The position numbers and the translations under genes are program-made. A DNA stretch of 64,000 nucleotides from Brevibacillus thermoruber 423 (GTDB taxonomy: Bacteria > Bacillota > Bacilli > Brevibacillales > Brevibacillaceae), in contig NZ_KE695651.1 of NCBI RefSeq assembly GCF_000454065.1, positions 440,258 to 504,257 on the forward strand. The letters are read 5' to 3'. Below, piece after piece: positions 1 through 8,516 of this stretch (its first letter is position 1; every line of letters begins with the position of its first letter). The notes beneath the pieces were generated by a model. That model saw only the letters and a program-made list of their open reading frames with translations, had not been told where the DNA came from and made no database searches.

Positions 1-473
1 ACCAGCATGTCGCCGAAAAACAGCGTGCGGCCCATGCTGATGCCCATGTATTTTTGCAGCACGCGGGCGATGATGTCAACACCTCCCGTGGTGCCCCCGT
101 AGCGGAAAATGATCCCGAGGCCCACCCCGATCGCCACGCCGGCGTACAGCGAGGCGAGCAGCCGGTCGTGCATCGGCAGGGGCAGCACGCCCTCAAACAG
201 GGAGAGAAAGACGGAGAGGGCGACCGTGCCGAGAATGGTGTAGGCAAACGCGGTGCGTCCCAGCACTTTCCACCCGAGCACGAACAGCGGCACGTTCAGG
301 ACGAAAAAGACGATCCCCTGGTCGACGCTCGGGATCATCAGCTTGATCAGAATACTGATGCCGGTAATGCCGCCCTCGGCCAGGTTGTTCGGAATGTTGA
401 AGGCGTTGATGCCGAATCCCATGATGGCGGATCCGACGATGATGGCGATGATGCTCTTGAGGCGCAGTTTCAT
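1..473 (-). CDS. YitT family membrane protein (ypjC-like), C-terminus beyond the window edge
   Basis: Read from the ATG at 473, the reverse strand is open to the window edge and gives about 157 residues of a hydrophobic protein. It starts with a transmembrane segment (MKLRLKSIIAIIVGSAIMGF), has the 'NIPNNLAEGGITGI' region and the 'GGTTGGVDIIAR' motif typical of YitT/DUF161 membrane proteins. A Shine-Dalgarno-like GGGAGAA precedes the ATG. In Bacillus the YitT paralogue ypjC lies next to the mazG-like gene and dapB, as here, which supports the call. The function of YitT proteins is not established; they are predicted multi-pass inner-membrane proteins. The rest of the gene is cut off. Confidence 0.85.
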   Translation of the reverse strand, partial: MKLRLKSIIAIIVGSAIMGFGINAFNIPNNLAEGGITGISILIKLMIPSVDQGIVFFVLNVPLFVLGWKVLGRTAFAYTILGTVALSVFLSLFEGVLPLPMHDRLLASLYAGVAIGVGLGIIFRYGGTTGGVDIIARVLQKYMGISMGRTLFFGDML

Positions 474-647
474 AAGCGTTCTCCCTTCTTGCCGGTGATC
501 CTGCGTCCGAAGGCTTCCTTCCGAGGGAAGCCGGAGGCAGCAGGTCCTCTGTGGGATTCCTCTCGGCGGCAGACACTCGCGCAGTTGGCTGCGGCCGACG
601 CCGTGCGGACCTGCCTGCTTGCCGCATCCGTGCGGACGGATGAAGGC

Positions 648-698
648 TTGTTGGTAGGTACGACTGCCATTATAATGGAATGTTGATTTGATTGTCCA
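648..698. promoter_or_regulatory. Divergent overlapping sigma-A promoters for the YitT gene (-) and the mazG-dapB operon (+)
   Basis: A palindromic ATTATAAT at 669-676 gives a -10 TATAAT on both strands. On the minus strand it pairs with TGGACA (693-698) at 18 bp. On the plus strand it pairs with a weaker TTGTTG (648-653) at 17 bp. The two promoters share the same -10 bases, so they should exclude one another. The 320-bp gap 474-793 holds these promoters, a roughly 190-nt leader for the YitT gene (with a GGCTTCC/GGAAGCC hairpin near 515-535), and the hairpin at 709-742. Confidence 0.55.
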
Positions 699-700
699 TA

Positions 701-778
701 TCCTGCCAGCCTGCGTATTGAGATTTGGCAAACGCAGGCTTTTCAGGTACGATAAAGTCACGAATATTTTCTGGCAGA
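701..778 (+). promoter_or_regulatory. Structured leader with terminator-like hairpin before the mazG-dapB operon
   Basis: Between the predicted transcription start near 683 and the gene at 794, an 8-9 bp stem (GCCTGCGT / ACGCAGGC) is followed directly by TTTT near 743-746. Flanking TGCCAG (about 703) and CTGGCA (about 771) could form an outer helix enclosing it. This arrangement is compatible with transcription attenuation or a small structured leader. It is too short for a classical lysine riboswitch. It could also be a plain terminator for read-through from upstream. Confidence 0.4.
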
Positions 779-793
779 CAAAGGAGTGACCCG

Positions 794-1132
794 ATGAATC
801 AGCGGAAGACCTTGCAGGAGATCCAACAGGAAGTGGACCAATACATATCACAATTCAAGGAAGGGTATTTCTCCCCGCTGGCCATGATGGCCCGGATGAC
901 GGAAGAGGTGGGCGAACTGGCGCGGGAGATCAACCACTACTACGGTGAAAAACCAAAGAAAAAAGACGAAGCGGAGAAAACCATCGACGAAGAGCTGGGC
1001 GACGTCTTTTTCATTGTGCTGTGCTTCGCCAATTCGCTCGGCATTGATTTGCAAGAGGCGTTTGATCGTATTATGCACAAATTCAACACACGCGATAAGG
1101 ATCGCTGGACGAGAATAGAGGAGACGAACTAG
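794..1132 (+). CDS. ypjD: MazG-like nucleotide pyrophosphohydrolase (YpjD type)
   Basis: A 112-residue all-alpha protein of the single-domain MazG/YpjD family, which hydrolyses non-canonical or excess nucleoside triphosphates to monophosphates. The metal-binding signature is visible as 'MTEEVGELAREI' followed by 'KTIDEELGDVFF' (the ExxE ... ExxD pattern). An in-frame upstream extension exists to 725, but the ATG at 794 has a perfect AAGGAG eight bases upstream (781-786) and gives the usual family length. It is the first gene of a long plus-strand block, two bases before dapB, as in Bacillus. Confidence 0.9.
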   Translation: MNQRKTLQEIQQEVDQYISQFKEGYFSPLAMMARMTEEVGELAREINHYYGEKPKKKDEAEKTIDEELGDVFFIVLCFANSLGIDLQEAFDRIMHKFNTRDKDRWTRIEETN

Positions 1133-1134
1133 AG

Positions 1135-1887
1135 ATGGACAAACAGATTCGCGTAGCAGTAGCGGGAGCCCACGGGCGGATGGGCCAGGAAGTCGTCAGA
1201 ATGCTGGGACAAGATGCGGAGTTGGTGTACACAGGGGCACTGGACACGCGGGGGGACGATGAGGCGGTCCGCCGGCAGTTGGACGAGATGCGTCCCGACG
1301 TACTGGTTGACTTTACGACGCCGCACAGCGTCTACCGCCACCTTGAACTGTGTCTAAACCACGGCATTCGGCCGGTGGTGGGGACGACCGGACTGACGCC
1401 GGAGCAGCTGCAGGAGCTGACGGCGCGGTACCGGGAGGCGGGCCTTGGCGGCATTATCGCGCCCAACTTCGCGATCGGGGCCATTCTGCTGATGAAATTT
1501 GCCGCCATGGCGGCGAAATACATGCCGCATGTGGAGATCATCGAGCTGCACCACGACCGGAAGCTGGACGCGCCCAGCGGAACGGCGCTGAAAACGGCGG
1601 AGATGATCGCGGCCGTTCGCGAGGAGATCAAACAGGGCCACCCGGAAGAGACGGAAAGCATCCCGGGGGCGCGCGGCGCGGAGTACCACGGATTCCGGAT
1701 TCACAGCGTGCGGCTGCCGGGACTGGTGGCTCACCAGGAAGTGCTGTTCGGGGCAACGGGCCAGACGCTCTCCATCCGGCACGACTCGATCAACCGCGAG
1801 TCGTTCATGCCGGGAGTAAACATGGCGATTAAGGCTGTGATGAACCTGGGCGAACTGATCTATGGACTGGAGCACCTGATTGATTAG
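1135..1887 (+). CDS. dapB: 4-hydroxy-tetrahydrodipicolinate reductase
   Basis: DapB reduces (hydroxy)dihydrodipicolinate with NAD(P)H in the diaminopimelate/lysine pathway; its products feed peptidoglycan and, in sporulating cells, the dipicolinate branch. The 250-residue product has the N-terminal Rossmann motif '[12 protein letters not shown]', the 'VGTTG' loop and the family signature '[15 protein letters not shown]', which holds the catalytic His and Lys. It begins two bases after the mazG-like stop codon with a GAGG just upstream, so the two genes are translationally close. Slightly shorter than the usual 265 or so residues, but the ends look complete. Confidence 0.96.
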   Translation: MDKQIRVAVAGAHGRMGQEVVRMLGQDAELVYTGALDTRGDDEAVRRQLDEMRPDVLVDFTTPHSVYRHLELCLNHGIRPVVGTTGLTPEQLQELTARYREAGLGGIIAPNFAIGAILLMKFAAMAAKYMPHVEIIELHHDRKLDAPSGTALKTAEMIAAVREEIKQGHPEETESIPGARGAEYHGFRIHSVRLPGLVAHQEVLFGATGQTLSIRHDSINRESFMPGVNMAIKAVMNLGELIYGLEHLID

Positions 1888-1937
1888 GCACGGGCACACC
1901 GTTGTGCAACGCTACTTACACCGAGGGAGAGGTTTGC

Positions 1938-2348
1938 GTGAAAATTGCTTTGATCGCACACGACCGAAAAAAGGAAGAAATCGTTCAATTGGCGATGGCC
2001 TACGAGTCCATCCTGCGCGAGCATGAATTGTACGCCACGGGGACGACCGGACTCAGGATCATGGAAGCGACATCCCTACAGGTCACGCGGTTTCTCTCCG
2101 GCCCCCTGGGAGGAGATCAGCAAATCGGGGCGATGATCGCCCGCAACGAGATGGATCTGATCATCTTCTTGCGCGATCCCCTGACGGCGCAGCCGCATGA
2201 ACCGGATATCATCGCGCTGCTTCGCCTGTGCGACGTGCACAAGATTCCGTTTGCCACCAACATGGGAACGGCGGAAGTGCTGCTGAAGGCGCTGGAGCGG
2301 GGCGAGCTGCGCTGGCGCGAGGTCGTGCGCAAGGAGGAGCAGGCATGA
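1938..2348 (+). CDS. mgsA: Methylglyoxal synthase
   Basis: MgsA converts dihydroxyacetone phosphate to methylglyoxal and phosphate, a bypass of lower glycolysis. The 136-residue product has the conserved 'HDRKKEE' start, 'TGTTG' phosphate-binding loop, '[12 protein letters not shown]' with the catalytic Asp, and 'FLRDPLT'. The chosen start is the GTG at 1938, preceded by GAGGGAGAGG; an in-frame ATG at 1902 lies upstream but has no good ribosome binding site. The last four bases overlap the bshB1 start (ATGA). Methylglyoxal is toxic and bacillithiol takes part in its detoxification, so co-transcription with the bsh genes makes functional sense. Confidence 0.95.
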   Translation: MKIALIAHDRKKEEIVQLAMAYESILREHELYATGTTGLRIMEATSLQVTRFLSGPLGGDQQIGAMIARNEMDLIIFLRDPLTAQPHEPDIIALLRLCDVHKIPFATNMGTAEVLLKALERGELRWREVVRKEEQA

Positions 2349-3040
2349 GCGAGTTGGACATCCTCGCCATCGGAGCGCACCCCGACGACGTGGAGATCGG
2401 GGCGGCCGGCAGTCTGCTGCTGGCAGTGAAACAGGGCAAACGCGTCGGCATCCTCGACCTGACCTACGCCGAACTTTCGTCCAACGGCACCGTGGAGCGC
2501 CGGCAGGCGGAGGCGGCGGAGGCTGACAAGCGGCTGGGGATTGCGGTCCGCTATAATTTCGGCTTGCCGGACCGCGGCCTGGAACGGGTGCGCGACGAGG
2601 CGATCAGCCGGGTCGTCGACCTGATTCGGCAGACGCGGCCGCGCGTGGTGCTGGCGCCTTACTGGCAGGACCGTCACCCGGATCACGAGAGCGTCAGCCG
2701 GATCGTCCGGGAAGCGGTCTTTTCCGCCGGAATTCGTCTGTTTACCGCGGAACGATCCCTGCCCGCCTACCGCCCCAGCCAATTGCTGTACTATTTTATC
2801 AACACGACGGCGACGCCAAATGTGGTCGTGGACGTCACGCCGGTGTACGCGCAAAAAATGGAGGTGCTGCGGTCGTACCGCAGCCAGTTTGAAAAAGAAG
2901 AAGGCAGCGTCTCTACGCCGCTCAACAACGGGTATCTGGAACTGGTGGAGTACAGGGAGCGCCTGTTCGGGCAGCAGGCGGGCGTCATGTATGCGGAGGG
3001 GTTTGTCAGCGCTGCACCTTACGTGCTGACAAGCTTGTAG
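2345..3040 (+). CDS. bshB1: Bacillithiol biosynthesis N-acetylglucosaminyl-malate deacetylase
   Basis: BshB1 removes the acetyl group from GlcNAc-malate, the second step of bacillithiol synthesis, using a zinc ion. The 231-residue product is a LmbE/PIG-L deacetylase: it opens with '[15 protein letters not shown]' (the HPDD zinc/catalytic motif) and has 'RHPDHESVS' (third zinc ligand region) around residue 110. Its ATG overlaps the mgsA stop codon as ATGA, implying translational coupling. The next gene, bshA, encodes the preceding step of the pathway. Confidence 0.96.
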   Translation: MSELDILAIGAHPDDVEIGAAGSLLLAVKQGKRVGILDLTYAELSSNGTVERRQAEAAEADKRLGIAVRYNFGLPDRGLERVRDEAISRVVDLIRQTRPRVVLAPYWQDRHPDHESVSRIVREAVFSAGIRLFTAERSLPAYRPSQLLYYFINTTATPNVVVDVTPVYAQKMEVLRSYRSQFEKEEGSVSTPLNNGYLELVEYRERLFGQQAGVMYAEGFVSAAPYVLTSL

Positions 3041-3058
3041 GAAGGAGAGGACACCCGG

Positions 3059-4186
3059 ATGAAGATTGGCATCACCTGCTACCCGTCGTTGGGCGGGTCG
3101 GGCGTCGTTGCCACGGAATTGGGCAAACTGCTGGCGGAGCGGGGCCATCAGGTTCACTTCATCACGTCCAGCATGCCCTTCCGCCTGGGAACGTTTCATC
3201 CCAACATTTTTTACCATGAAGTGGAAGTCAATCATTACGACGTGTTCAAATACCCTCCGTACGATTTGACGCTGGCCAATCGGATGGCGCAGGTGGCGCA
3301 GAACGAAAAGCTGGACCTGCTGCACGTCCATTACGCCGTTCCCCACGCACTGTGCGCCTATCTGGCCAAACAGATGGTCGGCGAACGGCTCAAGATCGTC
3401 ACCACCCTGCACGGAACGGACATTACCGTACTGGGATACGACTCCAGCCTGAGCGGCATGATCCGCTTCGGGATCGAACAAAGCGACCTGGTCACCGCCG
3501 TGTCCAAGGACTTGATCCGGCAGACGCGGGAACTGCTGCACGTCGACAAGGAGATCGTCCCGGTCTACAACTTCGTGGACAAGCGGCGCTACTACCCCAA
3601 AGAGGTGGGCGAGTGGAAGCGCGTGTTCGCACCGAACGGGGAAAAAATCCTGATGCACATCTCCAATTTCCGTCCGGTCAAGCGGGTGCCGGACGTGATC
3701 GAGATTTTCCGGCTGGTGCGGGAGCAGCTTCCGGTCAAGCTGATGCTGATCGGCGAGGGGCCCGACCTCGGTTCGGTCCGCAACATGGTGGCCGAGATGG
3801 GGCTGGAAGGCGACACCCATTTTCTCGGCAAACAGGAGGATGTGGCCGAGGTAATCTCCATGGCCGACGTCATGCTGCTGCCGTCGGAAAAGGAGAGCTT
3901 CGGGCTGGTGGCGCTGGAGGCCATGGCCTGCGGCGTGCCGGTCGTGACGACCAATGCGGGCGGACTGCCGGAAGTGGTGCCGGACGGCGAGTGCGGCTTC
4001 CTCCTGCCGGTCGGGGACGTCGCCGGCATGGCGGAACGGACCGTGCGCCTGCTGACCGACCCGGACCTTTACCGGCGTCTGTCCCGCAACAGCATCCAGC
4101 GGTCGAGTGAAACCTTCTGCCACGAGAAGATCACGTCCCAGTACGAATTGCTGTATCGCGAGCTGCTCGGCCCCGGATCGTTGTGA
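3059..4186 (+). CDS. bshA: Bacillithiol biosynthesis glycosyltransferase BshA
   Basis: BshA joins N-acetylglucosamine from UDP-GlcNAc to L-malate, the first step of bacillithiol synthesis. The 375-residue protein is a GT4/GT-B glycosyltransferase starting 'MKIGITCYPSLGGSGVVATELG', as the family does, with 'HVHYAVPHA' and the C-terminal nucleotide-sugar motif 'PSEKESFGLVALEAMACGVPVV' containing the EX7E glutamates. GGAAGGAGAGG precedes the ATG. It sits 18 bases after bshB1. bshC, the last pathway gene, is not in this window. Confidence 0.96.
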   Translation: MKIGITCYPSLGGSGVVATELGKLLAERGHQVHFITSSMPFRLGTFHPNIFYHEVEVNHYDVFKYPPYDLTLANRMAQVAQNEKLDLLHVHYAVPHALCAYLAKQMVGERLKIVTTLHGTDITVLGYDSSLSGMIRFGIEQSDLVTAVSKDLIRQTRELLHVDKEIVPVYNFVDKRRYYPKEVGEWKRVFAPNGEKILMHISNFRPVKRVPDVIEIFRLVREQLPVKLMLIGEGPDLGSVRNMVAEMGLEGDTHFLGKQEDVAEVISMADVMLLPSEKESFGLVALEAMACGVPVVTTNAGGLPEVVPDGECGFLLPVGDVAGMAERTVRLLTDPDLYRRLSRNSIQRSSETFCHEKITSQYELLYRELLGPGSL

Positions 4187-4189
4187 CGG

Positions 4190-4267
4190 TCACGGACGGT
4201 GCAGGCTGCTTTTGGCCAACTGAAACAGCTTGGAAACCATGATGAACAGGCCATACACGATTTTCAC
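4190..4267 (-). CDS. Putative 25-residue small protein antisense to the bshA-cca junction
   Basis: A short reading frame on the minus strand starts at GTG 4267 with a perfect AGGAGG (4275-4280) spaced seven bases away. It encodes a hydrophobic then basic peptide (MKIVYGLFIMVSKLFQLA and a short basic tail), compatible with a membrane-associated micropeptide. It ends three bases after the bshA stop codon. No homologue is recognised. The ribosome binding site is far better than chance would usually give, but the frame is short and could be coincidental. Confidence 0.35.
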   Translation of the reverse strand: MKIVYGLFIMVSKLFQLAKSSLHRP

Positions 4268-4303
4268 ACAAACGCCTCCTTTGCTGGGCGGACGGAAAAC
4301 GGG

Positions 4304-5536
4304 GTGAAGGAGTTGCTCAAGGAACTGGCGGTTCGCATCCTGCGCACGCTGGAGGACAACGGCTATGAAGCCTATTTCGTCGGCGGGTGCGTCCGCGATT
4401 GGCTGCTCGGCAGAACCGTGCACGATATAGATATATGTACGAATGCCCATCCCGGCGACGTCATGCGGCTGTTTCCCGATCACGTCCCCACCGGCCTGCA
4501 GCACGGGACCGTCTCCGTCAGGCTGGACGGGCAGATGTTCGAAGTGACCACGTACCGGGTGGAAGGTACGTACGAGGACTACCGCCGGCCGAAAGAGGTC
4601 CGCTTCGTCTCCGACCTGCACCTCGACCTGGAGCGGCGGGACTTTACCATCAACGCGATGGCGATGGACCGGTTCGACCGTTTGCGCGATCCGTTCGGCG
4701 GGCGGGACGACCTGCGGGATCGGCTGATCCGGGCGGTGGGGACGGCGGAGCGGCGCTTTCGCGAGGATGCCCTGCGGCTGTTGAGAGCGGTGCGGTTTGC
4801 CGCGCAGCTTGACTTTTCCATCGAGCCGGTTACCCTGGCGGCGATGGAGCAAACGGCACCGCTCTTGTCGCATATCGCCGCGGAACGGATTCGGGAAGAA
4901 CTGCACAAGATCGTCGACAGCGCGGCGCCGCAAAAGGGGATCGGCCTGATCGTGCAGACGGGCTTGGCCGGTTTTTCTCCTCTGCTGGATCGCCTGTTCC
5001 GGACGTCGCACGAGCAGGCGTGGCGGCTGGTGCACCTGGGCACGCTGAACCAAAAGTGGGCCCTGCTCATGTATGCCGCCCGGTTTGACCCGCAGGAGGC
5101 GCGCACGCTCTGTCTGCAGCTGCGGATGTCCAAGCGGGAAGCAGAAGCGATCGCCCAATTCGTCGGGCTTCTGGCGGCGCTGCGGCCGGACTGGGATGAG
5201 CCGCGCGATGTGGAGTGGGGACGACTTTTGCTGCAGGCGGGTTGGCCGGTCTGCATGGAAACGGACAACCTGCTGCAGGCGTGCTGGTGGAAGCGGAAGG
5301 ACCGCCGTTCCTCCCGGTCGCTGATCGCCGCCTACGAGTCGATGCCGGTCAAGTCGCTGCGCGAATTGGCCGTCACCGGTCGCGATCTGCAGGCGGCCCT
5401 GGAGCGAAAACCGGGGGAATGGATTCAGCGCTTGCTCATGCACCTGCTGGAGCAGACGGCGCTGCACGGGCTGCCCAACACCCCGGAGGCGCTGGTGGAA
5501 GAGGCAAGGAGAGAGGTAGCGCGTCATGAACATTAA
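4304..5536 (+). CDS. cca: CCA-adding tRNA nucleotidyltransferase
   Basis: Adds or repairs the 3' CCA end of tRNAs. The 410-residue protein is a class II nucleotidyltransferase: 'FVGGCVRDWLLG' followed by 'VHDIDICTNA' provides the two catalytic carboxylates, 'RRDFTINAMAMD' and 'EDALRLLRAVRFAAQL' are the later conserved motifs. The start is uncertain: GTG 4304 fits the family N-terminus, whereas the frame remains open to GTG 4199; neither has a strong ribosome binding site. The gene overlaps birA by 11 bases, the same order as Bacillus papS-birA. Confidence 0.93.
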   Translation: MKELLKELAVRILRTLEDNGYEAYFVGGCVRDWLLGRTVHDIDICTNAHPGDVMRLFPDHVPTGLQHGTVSVRLDGQMFEVTTYRVEGTYEDYRRPKEVRFVSDLHLDLERRDFTINAMAMDRFDRLRDPFGGRDDLRDRLIRAVGTAERRFREDALRLLRAVRFAAQLDFSIEPVTLAAMEQTAPLLSHIAAERIREELHKIVDSAAPQKGIGLIVQTGLAGFSPLLDRLFRTSHEQAWRLVHLGTLNQKWALLMYAARFDPQEARTLCLQLRMSKREAEAIAQFVGLLAALRPDWDEPRDVEWGRLLLQAGWPVCMETDNLLQACWWKRKDRRSSRSLIAAYESMPVKSLRELAVTGRDLQAALERKPGEWIQRLLMHLLEQTALHGLPNTPEALVEEARREVARHEH

Positions 5537-6509
5537 GCAGGAAATACTGAAGGCGTTCCACGCCAATCCCGGCCGGTTCATCTCCGGCGAGGAGCTGAGC
5601 CAGACCTGCGGCTGCTCGCGGACGGCGGTGTGGAAGCACATCGAGGAACTGCGTCAGGAAGGGTATGAGGTGGAAGCGGTCCGCAAGGCGGGATACCGGC
5701 TGCTGGCAGCACCCGACCGCCTGTCCGCCGAAGCGATCATGGCCGGCCTGGACACGAAGCGGATCGGCCAGAACGTGCAGGCATACGACACCGTCGTCTC
5801 CACCCAGCCGCTGGCGCATGAAGCGGCTGCCAAAGGGGCGCCGGAAGGGACCCTGGTGATCGCGGAGCAGCAGACCGGCGGCAAAGGGCGCCTGGGACGG
5901 GTCTGGCATTCGCCCAAGGGCACGGGCATCTGGATGAGCCTGATCGTCCGTCCCGTGATCCCGCTCCCGAAAACGCCGCAGATGACGCTGCTGACAGCCG
6001 TCGCGGTGGCGAAGACGATGCAGGAGGAGACGGGAGTGGCGGTCAAGATCAAATGGCCCAACGACATTTTTGTCGGTGACAGAAAGGTGTGCGGCGTGCT
6101 GACGGAGCTGAACGCCGAAGCGGACCGCGTCAACTACCTCGTCATCGGCATCGGGATCAACGCCAACGCCGTCGCGGCCGATTTTCCCGAAGAGCTCAGG
6201 GCCATTGCCACTTCGCTGCGGATCGAGAGCGGAACGACTGTCAACCGGGTGCGGTTCATCCAGCGGTTTTGCCGCATCTTTGAAGCGGAGTACGACCACT
6301 ATCTGCAGCACGGCTTCGACCGGATCAAGACGGAGTGGGAAGCCTGCTCCTACACGATCGGCCGGTGGGTGACCGTCAAAACCATCCATTCCACGCTGGA
6401 AGGACGGGCTGTCGGTCTGGACGAGGAAGGCGTCCTGATCGTCGAGGACGCCGCGGGTGCACGGCATAAAGTGTATTCCGCCGACGTCAATTATGGTGCA
6501 AACGAATAA
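5526..6509 (+). CDS. birA: Bifunctional biotin--[acetyl-CoA-carboxylase] ligase / biotin operon repressor
   Basis: BirA attaches biotin to carboxylase carrier domains and, as biotinyl-AMP-bound dimer, represses biotin genes. The 327-residue protein has an N-terminal helix-turn-helix (residues about 15-55, 'GEELSQTCGCSRTAVWKHI') so it is the regulatory type. The catalytic domain has 'GGKGRLGRVWHSP' (biotinyl-AMP loop) and 'KIKWPNDIFV'. The ATG overlaps the end of cca by 11 bases. No biotin operator or biotin genes were found nearby. Confidence 0.96.
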   Translation: MNIKQEILKAFHANPGRFISGEELSQTCGCSRTAVWKHIEELRQEGYEVEAVRKAGYRLLAAPDRLSAEAIMAGLDTKRIGQNVQAYDTVVSTQPLAHEAAAKGAPEGTLVIAEQQTGGKGRLGRVWHSPKGTGIWMSLIVRPVIPLPKTPQMTLLTAVAVAKTMQEETGVAVKIKWPNDIFVGDRKVCGVLTELNAEADRVNYLVIGIGINANAVAADFPEELRAIATSLRIESGTTVNRVRFIQRFCRIFEAEYDHYLQHGFDRIKTEWEACSYTIGRWVTVKTIHSTLEGRAVGLDEEGVLIVEDAAGARHKVYSADVNYGANE

Positions 6510-6515
6510 GTCTTC

Positions 6516-6761
6516 TGGTATACTCCTAAGGTGGAGGCCGTATCGTCCGGCGAACGGCACTCCAAACCGGGAGTATTTTTTATCAAGCATCAACACATCG
6601 TAATGGACAACAATCTGCTCAGAGCCTGTGTGGACCGAGACAGAAGGAATCCAGCGACCATGGACAAATGTTTGCATGGACACCCTTCTCCCTTTTTCGG
6701 CGAGAGGGTTTTTTATTTCCGGATGGGTCCACGGGGTGGGGCGCACAAAGAGGTGGGAGAG
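6516..6761 (+). promoter_or_regulatory. panB promoter and long leader with two terminator-like hairpins
   Basis: An extended -10 (TG-G-TATACT, 6516-6524) starts a leader of about 230 nt before panB. A short ACTCC/GGAGT stem (6559-6574) is followed by TTTTTT (6576-6581). A second stem, ACCCT-bulge-CTC / GAGAGGGT (6682-6709), is followed by a T run to 6715, 45 bases before the panB start. Upstream CTCC (about 6523-6526) and GGAG (about 6533-6536) could compete with the first hairpin. Such a layout suggests transcription attenuation of panBCD. No known riboswitch class was recognised. Confidence 0.4.
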
Positions 6762-7628
6762 ATGACAAACAACCTGGCGCCGGTCACCACGTCCGATTTG
6801 CGTAAAAAAAAGCGTGACGGCCAACCGATCGCCATGGTCACCGCGTACGACTTTCCTTCCGCCAAGCTGGTGGAAGAAGCGGGAGCGGACATGATCCTGG
6901 TGGGAGATTCGCTCGGGATGGTGGTACTGGGGTACGATTCGACGCTCCCGGTCACGATGGACGACATGCTGCACCATACCAAAGCCGTGACCAGGGCGGT
7001 CAAGCGGGCCTTTGTGGTCAGCGACATGCCGTTTCTCAGCTACCACGGGACGGTGGAGGAAGCGGTCAAGAACGCGGGCCGTCTCCTGCAGGAGGGGCTG
7101 GCCAAAGCGGTAAAAATGGAGGGAGGCCGGGAACTCGCGCCGATCGTCACGCGCTGTGTGCAGGCCGGCATTCCGGTGATGGGGCACATCGGCCTGACGC
7201 CGCAGGCCGTTCACCAACTGGGCGGTTACAAGGTGCAGGGGCGTGATCTGGCACAGGCCCGCCGCCTGCTGGAAGATGCGATGGCGCTGGAGGAAGCGGG
7301 CGTGTTCGCGCTGGTGCTGGAATGCGTGCCGCAGGAAGTGGCTGCCGTCATTGCGGACAAGCTGGAGATTCCGGTCATTGGCATCGGAGCCGGCCCCTCC
7401 TGCGACGGCCAGGTGCTGGTGCTGCACGATCTGGTTGGGTACGGGTCGTCGGATTGGAAGCCCAAATTTGCCAAGCGCTACGCCGACACAGGGACCACCA
7501 TTCGCGAAGCGGTGGCGGCGTACGTCTCCGAGGTGAAGGACCGCCGTTTTCCGGCTCCGGAACACGTCTTTCACGCGGCGGAGGAAACGGTGAAACAGCT
7601 CTACGGAGAAGGAGGGGTCCGGCGATGA
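6762..7628 (+). CDS. panB: 3-methyl-2-oxobutanoate hydroxymethyltransferase
   Basis: PanB transfers a hydroxymethyl group from methylenetetrahydrofolate to 2-oxoisovalerate, the first committed step of pantothenate synthesis. The 288-residue TIM-barrel protein shows 'VTAYDFPSAKLVEEAGADMILVGDSLGMV' in two stretches, 'MPFLSYHG' and 'IPVIGIGAG', all family hallmarks. The ATG at 6762 follows GGGAGAG; an in-frame GTG at 6531 exists but would add 77 unrelated residues. Its stop overlaps the panC start as ATGA. panB-panC-panD form one operon as in Bacillus. Confidence 0.96.
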   Translation: MTNNLAPVTTSDLRKKKRDGQPIAMVTAYDFPSAKLVEEAGADMILVGDSLGMVVLGYDSTLPVTMDDMLHHTKAVTRAVKRAFVVSDMPFLSYHGTVEEAVKNAGRLLQEGLAKAVKMEGGRELAPIVTRCVQAGIPVMGHIGLTPQAVHQLGGYKVQGRDLAQARRLLEDAMALEEAGVFALVLECVPQEVAAVIADKLEIPVIGIGAGPSCDGQVLVLHDLVGYGSSDWKPKFAKRYADTGTTIREAVAAYVSEVKDRRFPAPEHVFHAAEETVKQLYGEGGVRR

Positions 7629-8485
7629 TCGAGCGCATGCTGCAGGTACCCACGATTGCCGAACTGCGCCGCCATGTCGGCGAAGCGCGCCGGCAGGGGA
7701 AACGGATCGGCTTCGTGCCCACCATGGGCTATCTCCATGACGGCCACCTCAGCCTGGTCAAGAAGGCTCGGGAGACGTGCGATTTCGTCGTGATGAGCAT
7801 TTTCGTCAACCCGCTGCAATTCGGGCCCAACGAGGATTTTGAGCGCTATCCGCGCGATATTGAACGGGACCGCGAACTGGCCCGGTCTGCCGGAGTCGAC
7901 CTCCTGTTTACCCCGAGCGTGGAGGAAATGTATCCGCACCAGGTGCTGACGACCGTCTCCGTGGCTCAGGTGTCCGAGCCGCTGTGCGGTCAATCCCGGC
8001 CGGGTCACTTCGACGGCGTGGCGACCGTCGTGCTGAAGCTGTTTCACATCGTCCAGCCGGACGCCGCCTTTTTTGGACAAAAGGACGCCCAGCAGCTTGC
8101 CGTCATCAGCCAAATGGTGGAAGATCTGTCCGTTCCGGTGGAGATCGTGCCCTGCCCGATCGTGCGCGAACCGGACGGGCTGGCGATGAGCTCACGCAAC
8201 GTCTATCTCAACCCGGAGGAACGGCGGCAGGCCACCGTCCTTTACCGCAGCCTCAAACAGGCGGAAGCGTGGCTCAAAGAGGGGGTCCCGCTTGACGAGA
8301 TCAAGGAGCGCATGGCGGCGATGATCACGGCGGAGCCGCTGGCCGAGATCGATTACGTCGAGGTGCTCACGTACCCGCGGCTGACGCCAGTTGATACGGC
8401 CAGCCCCGGCCAGCGGCTTATTTTCGCCCTGGCGGTGCGGTTCGGCCGCACTCGCCTGATCGACAACATGATGGTTACCGTTTAG
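7625..8485 (+). CDS. panC: Pantothenate synthetase (pantoate--beta-alanine ligase)
   Basis: PanC joins pantoate and beta-alanine with ATP through a pantoyl-adenylate. The 286-residue product contains 'FVPTMGYLHDGHLSLV' with the HxGH nucleotidyl-transfer motif, 'VNPLQFGPNEDFERYPR', 'FFGQKDAQQ' and the 'MSSRN' (KMSKS-like) motif. The ATG at 7625 overlaps the panB stop and is preceded by GGAGGGG within panB, so translation is probably coupled. Beta-alanine comes from PanD, encoded 31 bases downstream. Confidence 0.96.
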   Translation: MIERMLQVPTIAELRRHVGEARRQGKRIGFVPTMGYLHDGHLSLVKKARETCDFVVMSIFVNPLQFGPNEDFERYPRDIERDRELARSAGVDLLFTPSVEEMYPHQVLTTVSVAQVSEPLCGQSRPGHFDGVATVVLKLFHIVQPDAAFFGQKDAQQLAVISQMVEDLSVPVEIVPCPIVREPDGLAMSSRNVYLNPEERRQATVLYRSLKQAEAWLKEGVPLDEIKERMAAMITAEPLAEIDYVEVLTYPRLTPVDTASPGQRLIFALAVRFGRTRLIDNMMVTV

Positions 8486-8516
8486 CTAACACGACTGAAA
8501 AGGGGAGGAGACCGCC

